DNA of 64,000 nt, taken from positions 120,975-184,974 of the forward strand of contig JAFQHP010000017.1 in NCBI GenBank assembly GCA_017397895.1, read 5' to 3'. Source of the stretch: Clostridia bacterium. GTDB taxonomy: Bacteria > Bacillota > Clostridia > Christensenellales > Aristaeellaceae. Below the pieces are notes generated by a model that worked only from the letters and a program-made list of their open reading frames with translations, was not told the DNA's origin and did not search any database. Made by a program: the position numbers and the translations under genes. Within the stretch, counting starts at the first letter, position 1, and each line of letters begins with the position of its first letter. Shown in pieces: positions 57,198 through 64,000 of the stretch.

Positions 57198-59233
57198 TTC
57201 AGTTCGTTCCAGATCAGCGCGGAGCGGGGCATGCCGGCAAGCAGAGGCATCAGGCAATCCTTGTTCACGCCGCAGCAAAGATAGTAGGGCAGAATGAAGA
57301 TGGACACGGCACGGTCGATACTTTCGGCAGCGCCGCCTTTAAAGGTGTTCTGGGTGGCTGCGATAAAGCGCAGGGCACACTGAATGTTTTTCAGCGGCAG
57401 CGGATTGCCTTCCTTCACATTCCGCAGGCCGTTGACGGCAGCAATGGTATCGGCGGAAAGCTTGCTTTGGGAAAGCAGGGCGGAAAGCCCGGAAACGGAA
57501 GCAGCACTATAGGCAGGAAGGGCAGCGGGCACGGCATGTAAATCCTGATGCAGGGTAAACATGGCGCAGGCAGCATCCATAAATGAGGCGGCATTTCCTA
57601 CGCACAGATCCTGATAAGATGCAAAGGCAGTGCAGCCGCCGGTCAATTTACCGCGGCGCAAGGCGGGCGTATTGCCGCCGGGGGCCAGACGGATATTTTC
57701 ATTCAGTAGGGTGGAGATGGGAGCATCAAACACACAGGCCATGGCCTGGGCAGCCAAAATGGCGTCGGCAGTGTTGGCACAGGTGAACAAAACGGCATCC
57801 TGATTGATGGCGTATGCAGTGAGCATGGCCAGGGCATCGCCGGGCTCACAAATGAAGCCGGCAGCTTTCAATGCAGTTTCCATACGCTGAACCATTTCGG
57901 AAGTGGGGACAGAGGGGGCTGTCTTTTTAAGAAGGGAAGCCTGTCCATTCCACATGGCGGCTTTTTCCAAAGTTTCCTGGGCTTCCATGCGGGCGTTGTT
58001 CAGGGCGTCAAGCGCGGCTTCTTCGCCGGCAATTTCCGCCTTCAGTTGGCCGGAAATGGCAGAAAGCTTGTCCTGGGCGGCTTTTTCCTGGGCAGTCAGC
58101 TCACCGATGGCTTCCTGGCGAAGGGCGGCCATATCCTTCTTGGCGTCGTCCAGCTGCATCAGCAGCATCAGCCGTTCCGCTTCCAGCTCCTGCAGCTGGT
58201 TATGGGCGGCGGTAAAGGACAACTCCTTCCGCGCTTCGGACATAGCATGTGTCACAGCCAATTTCATGCCGGGGCAGCTGAGCAGGGCATCCACAGCCTG
58301 GCGGCAGCTTTCGTCATTCTGGCACACCTGGGACAGGCAGCGCTTGAAAGCATCCATAGGGTTCTGTACGTCCTTCAGGGGGGCACCGGCAGAAACAACG
58401 GCGCCGGGGGCTTCATATTTGGCGGCGTAGCGCTGCTGTTCCACCGTTTCCATCAGGGGATTGTGGGCACGGCGGAAGCTTGCCTGCTTCTGCGGAGGCT
58501 GGTACAGCCGGGTACCGGACAGGGGCTGCTGAGGCTGGGGAACAAAAACGGTGGCAGGCTTTTCTTCCTGCAGGCGGTTGGCAGCTTCCTGTACGCAGGA
58601 AGCGTTCATCTGCTGGATTTTATCAAGTGCGGTTTCCTGCTCATTTTTTTCCGCAGGCTTTTCTTCAGCTTCCACAGCGACTGGCTTTTCCTGACAGGGC
58701 CAGTAGAAAAGCAGTTCCTGGCCGTTTACAGAAATAGAATAGAGGCCGTTGCTGTCGGGAGCCAGCTGGGCAGAATCAACGGCAGGTGCACCCTTCTCCA
58801 CAGGGCCCTGCATATTGGCGCCGTTTCGCACATATACTTGGGGCGTGACAGCCTTTTCGGCGTCGGTTTCGGATACCACCTGATAAAGCAGGCCGGGACA
58901 GATGGCCTGGACAGCATCGGAATAGACGATGAACCGGTTCATTTCGCCCTTGGAGGGGTTATAGTTTTTATTGGTGCGGATTTTGTTGGCTTCTGCAGGC
59001 AGATTGCGCAAATCCAGCAGGCAAAGGCCGCACATGGAGCGCATACGTTCTTTGAAGGTGTGCTGTTCGTTTTTGTCCGGCACGATGCGAAGATACCCTT
59101 CATCCGGGAAGGCGTTCAGCTCTTCCTGGGATACAGGGCCTGCTTCTGTGAGCAAAGGACGGATGCGGAAATAAGCTTTGGTGATGTTGTCTTCTTCCAG
59201 ATAGACCAGTACGGCTTGCCCCTGAAACTTCAT
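57194..59233 (-). CDS. Uncharacterised 679-residue protein next to aspartokinase
   Basis: 679 residues, cytoplasmic. Residues 1-190 look like one folded domain (AVLVYLEEDNITKAYFRIRPLL at the start); 190-330 are Pro/Gln/Glu-rich and likely disordered; 355-445 form a Gln/Ala-rich coiled coil (HNQLQELEAERLMLLMQ, TAQEKAAQDKLSAIS); 460-679 form a C-terminal domain with several Cys. No Walker or other catalytic motif is present. TTGGAGGGG precedes ATG 59233. It lies 71 bases after the aspartokinase gene and overlaps the SpoU gene. The function is unknown. Confidence 0.8.
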   Translation of the reverse strand: MKFQGQAVLVYLEEDNITKAYFRIRPLLTEAGPVSQEELNAFPDEGYLRIVPDKNEQHTFKERMRSMCGLCLLDLRNLPAEANKIRTNKNYNPSKGEMNRFIVYSDAVQAICPGLLYQVVSETDAEKAVTPQVYVRNGANMQGPVEKGAPAVDSAQLAPDSNGLYSISVNGQELLFYWPCQEKPVAVEAEEKPAEKNEQETALDKIQQMNASCVQEAANRLQEEKPATVFVPQPQQPLSGTRLYQPPQKQASFRRAHNPLMETVEQQRYAAKYEAPGAVVSAGAPLKDVQNPMDAFKRCLSQVCQNDESCRQAVDALLSCPGMKLAVTHAMSEARKELSFTAAHNQLQELEAERLMLLMQLDDAKKDMAALRQEAIGELTAQEKAAQDKLSAISGQLKAEIAGEEAALDALNNARMEAQETLEKAAMWNGQASLLKKTAPSVPTSEMVQRMETALKAAGFICEPGDALAMLTAYAINQDAVLFTCANTADAILAAQAMACVFDAPISTLLNENIRLAPGGNTPALRRGKLTGGCTAFASYQDLCVGNAASFMDAACAMFTLHQDLHAVPAALPAYSAASVSGLSALLSQSKLSADTIAAVNGLRNVKEGNPLPLKNIQCALRFIAATQNTFKGGAAESIDRAVSIFILPYYLCCGVNKDCLMPLLAGMPRSALIWNELK

Positions 59234-59304
59234 AAGTTCCCCTCCAAATAAATCATAAAAGCGTACGCCAAAGGGCGAACATAAACAAAAATTAAGAATA
59301 AAAA

Positions 59305-60615
59305 TCAGGTACGGATAAAGGCATCATAAATGGCACGGACGGCGTTTTCAAAATCGCTTTCGTCCACGCCTACCAGGATGTTCAATTCGCTGGAGCCCTG
59401 GTCAATGGTGCGGATGGAAATGCCCTGCTGGGAAATGGCGGTGAACAACCGGGCAGCGGTACCGAAATTGCGCACCATGCCCCGGCCCACTGTGGCAATA
59501 ATGGCCAGGTGATCGTGCACGGCCAATTGATCCGGGTGCACATCGCTGTGCAGCCGCTCCAGCACCTGTTCCAGATGGGGCATCACTTTGGCGCTTTCGG
59601 CGATGACGGTCATGGTGTCGATGCCGGTGGGCAGAAGTTCAAAGCTGATGCCGAAATCCTCCAGCACCTGCAGCACACGGCGGCCAAAGCCCAGTTCCTG
59701 GTTCATCATGTCTTTTTCCAGGGCGATGGCGCAAAAGCCCTTACGGCCGGCAATGCCGGTAACGGGGTGGGAAGCGTCGCTCTGGGCAGTGGCCACGATC
59801 ATGGTGCCGGGGTGCTTGGGGTCGTTGGTGTTGCGAAGGTTGGTGGGAATACCGGCCCGGCGAACGGGGAAGACGGCTTCGTCATGCAGCACGGAAAAGC
59901 CCATGTAGGAAAGCTCACGTAGCTCCCGGTAGGTTACTTCGGCAATATGGTGGGCGTCGGGCACAATGCGGGGGTCCGCCATGAGGATGCCGGAAACGTC
60001 GGTCCAGTTTTCATAGATATCGGCCTTGGTGCCCCGGGCAATGATGGAGCCGGTGATATCGCTGCCGCCCCGGGTGAAGGTGCGGATTTCACCGTTTTCT
60101 TCTGCGCCGTAGAAGCCGGGGATGACGGCACGGGGCAGATCGGCCAGAACGGAAGAAATGAGCATATTGCTTTCTTCTTCCATGAAGTGGCCCTTTTCGT
60201 CAAAGCGGATCACCCGGGCAGCGTCCACAAAGGGATATTCCAGATAAGCAGCCAGCAGCTTGCCGTTCAAAAATTCACCGCGGCTGGCAATGTAATCCCG
60301 GGTGGTGCCCTTGGTCAATTCTACGGCGATGGCTTCAAAATCGGGGCCAAAGTCAAACTGTACGTCAATTTCTTCCGCAATCTCTTCATAGCGTTCCCGG
60401 ATACGGCTAAGAATATGGCGGAAAGCCTTACCGGCCTTGGCGGCATCGTGGCAGGCGTAAAGCAGGTCGGTCACTTTATCGTCCTTGGGGTCCCGTTTGC
60501 CGGGGGCAGAGGGAATGATGTATTTGCGTTCGCTGTCAGCGAGAACAATATTTTTTACTTTCTTGAACTGATTGCCGTCGGCCAGAGAACTGCCGCCGAA
60601 TTTTGCAACGATCAT
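59305..60615 (-). CDS. Aspartate kinase
   Basis: 436 residues. The N-terminal kinase domain starts with KFGGSSLADG and contains SRGEFLNGKLLA and FTRGGSDITGS. Two ACT domains follow (about 300-436) with IDTMTVIAE and IRTIDQGSSELNI, which usually bind lysine or threonine for feedback. The enzyme makes aspartyl phosphate for lysine, threonine and methionine. No lysine riboswitch was found in the short leader. GAGGAGG precedes ATG 60615. Confidence 0.94.
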   Translation of the reverse strand: MIVAKFGGSSLADGNQFKKVKNIVLADSERKYIIPSAPGKRDPKDDKVTDLLYACHDAAKAGKAFRHILSRIRERYEEIAEEIDVQFDFGPDFEAIAVELTKGTTRDYIASRGEFLNGKLLAAYLEYPFVDAARVIRFDEKGHFMEEESNMLISSVLADLPRAVIPGFYGAEENGEIRTFTRGGSDITGSIIARGTKADIYENWTDVSGILMADPRIVPDAHHIAEVTYRELRELSYMGFSVLHDEAVFPVRRAGIPTNLRNTNDPKHPGTMIVATAQSDASHPVTGIAGRKGFCAIALEKDMMNQELGFGRRVLQVLEDFGISFELLPTGIDTMTVIAESAKVMPHLEQVLERLHSDVHPDQLAVHDHLAIIATVGRGMVRNFGTAARLFTAISQQGISIRTIDQGSSELNILVGVDESDFENAVRAIYDAFIRT

Positions 60616-60649
60616 GGGGATAATCCTCCTCTTCTATCTTAACCTATAC

Positions 60650-60678
60650 ATTGTAGCCATTTTTCCCAGTTCTGTCAA
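60650..60678 (-). promoter_or_regulatory. Promoter of the aspartokinase operon
   Basis: On the minus strand TTGACA (60673-60678) and TACAAT (60650-60655) with a 17-base spacer. Confidence 0.85.
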
Positions 60679-60732
60679 CGGTTTCCCGTCATTTCATACT
60701 ATGATGCACGTGAAGAAAGGGTGCGCTGCGCC

Positions 60733-60761
60733 TTGATAAAATGAAAATTGGCTGTTATAAT
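60733..60761 (+). promoter_or_regulatory. Promoter of the DUF5665-lspA operon
   Basis: TTGATA (60733-60738) and TATAAT (60756-60761) with a 17-base spacer. Confidence 0.85.
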
Positions 60762-60802
60762 GAAACAGACATGGGTAAGCTAACCCGGGAGGGATGGCTG
60801 CC

Positions 60803-61069
60803 ATGACAAAGAAGCAGATTGATGATTTTCTGGCGGCTGCAGAAAGAATGCACCTGGCTGATTATGTACGCTTTGAAAGCGACAGAAAGCGCAGGCTGCA
60901 GGATGCTTTCTGGCAGGGCGTGATGCGGGGCATCGGCGCTGTGATCGGGTTTGCGGTAATTGGCACGCTGATTATTCTCGTGCTGCAGCATATTGCTAAA
61001 AGCAGTCTGCCCGGTATCAGCAGTTTTGTAGCACAGATTATTGAAATGGTACGGTTGAGGTTGAATTGA
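60803..61069 (+). CDS. Small membrane protein of the DUF5665 type
   Basis: 88 residues: a soluble start (KKQIDDFLAAAERMHLADYVRF), one membrane helix (about 47-68, GIGAVIGFAVIGTLIILVLQHI) and a short tail. DUF5665 proteins of this form are common in Firmicutes next to lspA or tRNA genes. The function is unknown. CGGGAGGG precedes ATG 60803; ATG 60794 is too close. Its stop overlaps lspA by one base. Confidence 0.75.
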   Translation: MTKKQIDDFLAAAERMHLADYVRFESDRKRRLQDAFWQGVMRGIGAVIGFAVIGTLIILVLQHIAKSSLPGISSFVAQIIEMVRLRLN

Positions 61070-61530
61070 TGACAAAAGGGCAGAAAAATGCGCTTTTATG
61101 GGTGTTGCCCGGTGCTGGAATTTTTCTTGTGGACAGGTTGTTCAAATACCTGTTTTTTGATGCACGGCAGGTGCTGATTCCGGGTGTACTGGCCTTGACC
61201 GGAGCGCGAAATACCGGCATGGCCCTTGGAATGATGGAGGGCAATGCCGTTCCCATTTTGGTGATATCACTTTTGGCGGTGATTGTCGCTTTCTTTTGCC
61301 TTCGCAAATATCGCATCACAGGCCTTGCGGCCCTTAGCCTTTCCATGATCCTGGGGGGCGCTGTGGGCAATATGCTGGACAGGGCGCTGTATGGCTATGT
61401 GATTGATATGATTGAAGTGCTGTTTATTGATTTTTACATTTTCAACATTGCGGATGTGGGCGTGGTGTGCGGCGCTGTGCTGTGCGGCGTGAGCCTATTG
61501 TTCCGCCCGCAGGATTGGAGCAACAAATGA
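61069..61530 (+). CDS. lspA: Lipoprotein signal peptidase
   Basis: 153 residues with four membrane helices. LspA cuts lipoprotein signal peptides at the membrane. The signature GGAVGNMLDRALYGYVIDMIEV and FNIADVGVVCG carry the two catalytic Asp residues. It overlaps the DUF5665 gene by one base and the rluD-like gene by 4 bases. Length is normal. Confidence 0.95.
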   Translation: MTKGQKNALLWVLPGAGIFLVDRLFKYLFFDARQVLIPGVLALTGARNTGMALGMMEGNAVPILVISLLAVIVAFFCLRKYRITGLAALSLSMILGGAVGNMLDRALYGYVIDMIEVLFIDFYIFNIADVGVVCGAVLCGVSLLFRPQDWSNK

Positions 61531-62393
61531 CGCTTGAAATACTGGCAAATGGCGAAAGGTTGGATGTGGTGATGGCAGCCCAGGGAGAAATGACCCGCTC
61601 CCGTGCTGCTGCGTTGATAAAAGAGGGCTGTGTCATGGTCGGCGGCAAGAAGGCGGACAAGCCTTCCATGAAGCCCGATGCCGGCGTGCTGATAGAAATC
61701 AAAATGCCTGAAATCAAACAGGGAGAAGCGCAGGCCCAGGATATCCCACTGGAGATCCTCTATCAGGATCAGGAACTGGCCGTTGTGGTAAAGCCCTGCG
61801 GTATGGTGGTGCATCCGGCTGCCGGAAACCCGGACGGCACGCTGGTGAATGCACTGTTGTACCATCTGGACAGCCTGTCCGGCATCGGGGGAGAAATGCG
61901 GCCGGGGATTGTGCACCGGCTGGATAAGGACACAAGCGGGTTGATGCTGGTGGCCAAAAACGATGCCGCTCATGCCTTCCTGTCCCAGGAACTGGCGGAC
62001 AGGAAGATGGAAAAGCATTACAGGGCTATGGTATTTGGCAAAATGAAGGAGGAAAAGGGCGTTATTGAAGCGCCTATTGCCCGCAGCAAAACCGATCGCA
62101 AAAAAATGGCCGTGGATAAGGACGGCCGGTATGCCAGAACGGAATGGACCCTTCTGGAGCAGCGGGCGGACAGGGCGCTATTGGATGTACACATCATCAC
62201 CGGGCGCACCCACCAGATCCGGGTGCATATGCATTCCATCGGTCATCCGGTACTGGGGGATGTAATCTACGGGCATAAGCACCTGCCAAAGGCTGAAAGG
62301 CTGATGCTCCATGCATATTCACTGAGTTTCACCCATCCCACAACCGGGGAAAGGATGACCTTTACAGCGCCCTGCCCCTTTACAGGAGAATGA
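61527..62393 (+). CDS. RluD-family pseudouridine synthase
   Basis: 288 residues. An S4 domain (about 1-60; GERLDVVMAAQGEMTRSRAAALI) precedes the RluA/RluD core with GIVHRLDKDTSGLMLVAK, the catalytic Asp, and GRTHQIRVHMHSIGHPVLGD. It forms pseudouridine in 23S rRNA; which sites is not clear. Overlaps lspA by ATGA, an order often seen with lspA in Firmicutes. Confidence 0.93.
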   Translation: MTLEILANGERLDVVMAAQGEMTRSRAAALIKEGCVMVGGKKADKPSMKPDAGVLIEIKMPEIKQGEAQAQDIPLEILYQDQELAVVVKPCGMVVHPAAGNPDGTLVNALLYHLDSLSGIGGEMRPGIVHRLDKDTSGLMLVAKNDAAHAFLSQELADRKMEKHYRAMVFGKMKEEKGVIEAPIARSKTDRKKMAVDKDGRYARTEWTLLEQRADRALLDVHIITGRTHQIRVHMHSIGHPVLGDVIYGHKHLPKAERLMLHAYSLSFTHPTTGERMTFTAPCPFTGE

Positions 62394-62398
62394 GAGAG

Positions 62399-63211
62399 AT
62401 GAAACCAAAGAAGATGAAGCTGGCAGACCGCCTTGTGGACCTTGGCATCTGCAAGACAGAAAAGGAAGCGGCTGCCTTTATTATGGCCGGCGAAATTTAT
62501 GTGAACGGCCAGAAGGCCAAAGGCGGCATGATGGTGAAGGAAGAGGATGCCGTTACCAGAAAGGGCGTATTGCCCTATGCCAGCAAGGGTGGCTTCAAAA
62601 TGAGCGGTGCCCTGGACGATTTCGGCATTGATGTCAAAGGCAAAATCTGCATTGATGCCGGTGCCTGTACCGGCGGCTTTACCGATTGCCTGTGCCAGCG
62701 CGGCGCGGAAAGGGTATACGCCGTGGACGTGGGCTTTGGCCAACTGATGGGCAAGCTGCGGCAGAACCCCCATGTGGTGAACCTGGAAAAAACAAACATC
62801 AGCGATGAAAAGCTGCTGCACCTGGAGCCAAAGCCTGAACTGGGCACGGTGGATGTAAGTTATCTTTCCCTGCGCAAGGCCATTCCGTATTTTTCCGCCG
62901 TGATGCACGGGGAAGGGGAATTGGTGTGCCTGGTGAAGCCGCTGTTTGAAATTGACGATGCAGAAGCCAGAAGAACCGGTGTGATCGGCGATGATGCCTA
63001 TTTGCCTCTTTTGCAGGATCTGATCCGGGATGTGAACGCCATGCCCGGCATTTTTGTAAAGGACGTAACCAACAGCAGCGTGACCGGGAATGCCGGTACA
63101 AGGGAATTTTTCCTGCATGTTCTGCTTGGAAAGGAATGCGGGCCGGTGCCGATGGAGAGGATTGAAAGCGCTGTCCGGAAGGCAAAAGAACTGGAGGAAT
63201 ACAAAAAATGA
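62399..63211 (+). CDS. tlyA: TlyA-family rRNA 2'-O-methyltransferase
   Basis: 270 residues. An S4 domain at the start (KLADRLVDLGICKTEKEAAAFI) is followed by an FtsJ-like domain with GACTGGFTDCLCQRGA for SAM and the later DVSYLSLRKA and LVKPLFEI. TlyA methylates 16S and 23S rRNA in some bacteria and is also annotated as hemolysin. ATG 62399 is chosen for its spacing from AGGAG; ATG 62390 overlaps the rluD stop but is too close. It overlaps the next gene by 4 bases. Confidence 0.88.
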   Translation: MKPKKMKLADRLVDLGICKTEKEAAAFIMAGEIYVNGQKAKGGMMVKEEDAVTRKGVLPYASKGGFKMSGALDDFGIDVKGKICIDAGACTGGFTDCLCQRGAERVYAVDVGFGQLMGKLRQNPHVVNLEKTNISDEKLLHLEPKPELGTVDVSYLSLRKAIPYFSAVMHGEGELVCLVKPLFEIDDAEARRTGVIGDDAYLPLLQDLIRDVNAMPGIFVKDVTNSSVTGNAGTREFFLHVLLGKECGPVPMERIESAVRKAKELEEYKK

Positions 63212-63840
63212 AATTCAGCAATGTCTATTTCATTACAGGCACCGCCTTTGCCGGAAAATCCACACTGGTAAAAAATCTGGCGGAGAAATACGGCGGCATT
63301 GCCTGCGAAGAAAACTATCACGAATCGCTGATGGACGGGCTGGACAGCAAAGAATTTCCCTGTCTTTGCTACACCAGAGACCTTGAAGACTGGCATCACT
63401 TCGTCCGCAGATCACCAGAGGAATATGCCGGATGGATAAAAGGCGTTTCAAAGGAATGTGAGATTCTGGAACTGCAGATCCTGGAAGAAGTATGTAAAGA
63501 AGGAAAACCTGTTTTTGTGGATACCAATATCAGCCTGGAAACGCTGCGCCGGATTTCTGATGTACAGCATGTACTTTTGATGCTGGCGGATCCGATGATC
63601 TCGGTCAATCTGTTTTTCAATCGGCCGGATAAGGAAAAACAGTTTCTGTATCAGCTGATGATGGAGGAAGAAAACCCTGAAGCGGCCCTGGAAAATTTCC
63701 GTCAGGGATTGATGCTGATCAATTCGCAGGAAAATTATGACGAATTTCTTCATTCGGGATTTCAGGCGCTTCTTCGTGATGAAAACAGGACGCAGGAAGA
63801 AACCCTTTCGCTGGCAGCAAAACACTTTGGCCTGGAATAA
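63208..63840 (+). CDS. P-loop kinase-like protein
   Basis: 210 residues. The P-loop GTAFAGKST is near the start (about 10-18), followed by a DTN motif near residue 108 (VFVDTNISL) and an arginine-containing lid. It resembles small-molecule kinases of the AAA_33 or shikimate/guanylate group, but the substrate is unknown. The ATG overlaps the tlyA stop (ATGA), so it is the last gene of the lspA operon. A weak AAAAGC/GCTTTT hairpin follows the stop. Confidence 0.75.
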   Translation: MKFSNVYFITGTAFAGKSTLVKNLAEKYGGIACEENYHESLMDGLDSKEFPCLCYTRDLEDWHHFVRRSPEEYAGWIKGVSKECEILELQILEEVCKEGKPVFVDTNISLETLRRISDVQHVLLMLADPMISVNLFFNRPDKEKQFLYQLMMEEENPEAALENFRQGLMLINSQENYDEFLHSGFQALLRDENRTQEETLSLAAKHFGLE

Positions 63841-63841
63841 C

Positions 63842-63858
63842 AAAAGCCGGATGCTTTT
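63842..63858 (+). terminator. Weak terminator after the lspA operon
   Basis: AAAAGC (63842-63847) pairs with GCTTTT (63853-63858) across five bases, the T being part of the stem. Confidence 0.4.
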
Positions 63859-63896
63859 CTGAACCGAACCAGTAAAAACGGACAATAGACAAAAAG

Positions 63897-63932
63897 CCCC
63901 CTGATGTAGGATAATAGAACTACGTCAGGGGG
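63897..63932 (+). promoter_or_regulatory. Hairpin covering the transposase ribosome site
   Basis: CCCCCTGATGTA (63897-63908) pairs with TACGTCAGGGGG (63921-63932; one G-T) around 12 bases. The 3' arm includes the AGGGGG ribosome site of ATG 63940. A GATAAT -10 candidate (63910-63915) in the loop could start a transcript that lacks the 5' arm. Confidence 0.65.
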
Positions 63933-63939
63933 TAAGATT

Positions 63940-64000
63940 ATGTCAGGGAAAAAAGGAATGAAGCACTACTGCGAAGCAGTAAAGGACGAAGCACGTCGGC
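63940..64000 (+). mobile_element. Start of an IS3-type transposase (partial, cut by window end)
   Basis: Twenty codons are visible: MSGKKGMKHY, then CEAVKDEARR. This matches the N-terminus of OrfA transposases of IS3/IS150-type elements, whose helix-turn-helix follows directly. A ribosome site precedes ATG 63940. The left terminal repeat is not certain but should lie between about 63860 and 63895. The rest of the element is outside the window. Confidence 0.7.

Noticed and set aside
60616..60790. Lysine riboswitch before aspartokinase
   Set aside because: The mapped promoter leaves only about 30 bases of leader, far too short for that aptamer.

Overview
The window reads as a chromosome segment of an anaerobic, spore-forming clostridial Firmicute with moderately high GC, possibly from gut or rumen. 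The grounds are the spoIIAA-spoIIAB-sigF cluster, a three-subunit [FeFe]-hydrogenase operon, a Pit-DUF47 phosphate pair, AGGAGG-type ribosome sites, near-consensus sigma-A promoters and many 4-base ATGA overlaps. No taxonomic marker is long enough to name a genus, and the habitat is inferred from plant-glycan enzymes (GH105, GH43, cellobiose 2-epimerase).

Layout. 1-13.3 kb is accessory: an SH3b surface protein, a TetR gene divergent from a 48-residue small ORF, a frameshifted AraC regulator, GH105 with a divergent MFS transporter, a ZIP transporter, AlaX, GH43-CBM, an ABC-F ATPase, secG and a MATE exporter. 13.5-18.6 kb is the hydrogenase operon: NuoE-like, HATPase, 2Fe-2S protein, NuoF-like, HydA. 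18.7-24.3 kb holds cellobiose 2-epimerase, a MATE exporter, an IMPase, a TtcA-like enzyme and alanine racemase. 24.4-29.9 kb is housekeeping: membrane protein, rsmD, coaD, an 11-residue-repeat protein, then rpmH-rnpA-yidD-yidC-jag. 29.9-32.2 kb has a minus-strand trio and two tRNA-Ser genes. 32.5-37.3 kb holds Pit, DUF47, an AspT-like carrier and an aspartate aminotransferase. 37.4-43.0 kb carries a degV remnant, ridA-GNAT, a riboswitch-like leader before pnuC, an M28 peptidase, a secreted HExxH-MORN protein and a kinase-fold protein. 43.1-46.0 kb has a CofE-like ligase and the spoIIA operon behind a sigma-H-like promoter. 46.0-52.1 kb is a minus-strand block: UMF1 MFS, SpoVK-like AAA, TIM-barrel isomerase, a cysteine-rich protein and two metallo-beta-lactamase-fold proteins. 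52.3-55.7 kb is tig-clpP-clpX. 55.8-63.9 kb holds a pentapeptide protein, a SpoU methylase, a 679-residue orphan, aspartokinase, and DUF5665-lspA-rluD-tlyA-P-loop kinase. An IS3-type transposase starts at the right edge.

How the genes work together. The hydrogenase operon should couple NADH and reduced ferredoxin to H2. tig-clpP-clpX covers folding and proteolysis of new proteins, and rpmH-rnpA-yidD-yidC-jag covers ribosome/RNase P supply and membrane insertion. The carrier and aminotransferase at 34-37 kb suggest aspartate/alanine handling. The most discovery-worthy items are the pnuC leader RNA (38671-38749), the secreted HExxH-MORN protein, the 679-residue orphan next to aspartokinase, the HATPase inside the hydrogenase operon, the nine-unit 11-residue repeat protein, and hairpins that end on Shine-Dalgarno sites in at least three places. 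No CRISPR array, prophage or rRNA gene was seen.
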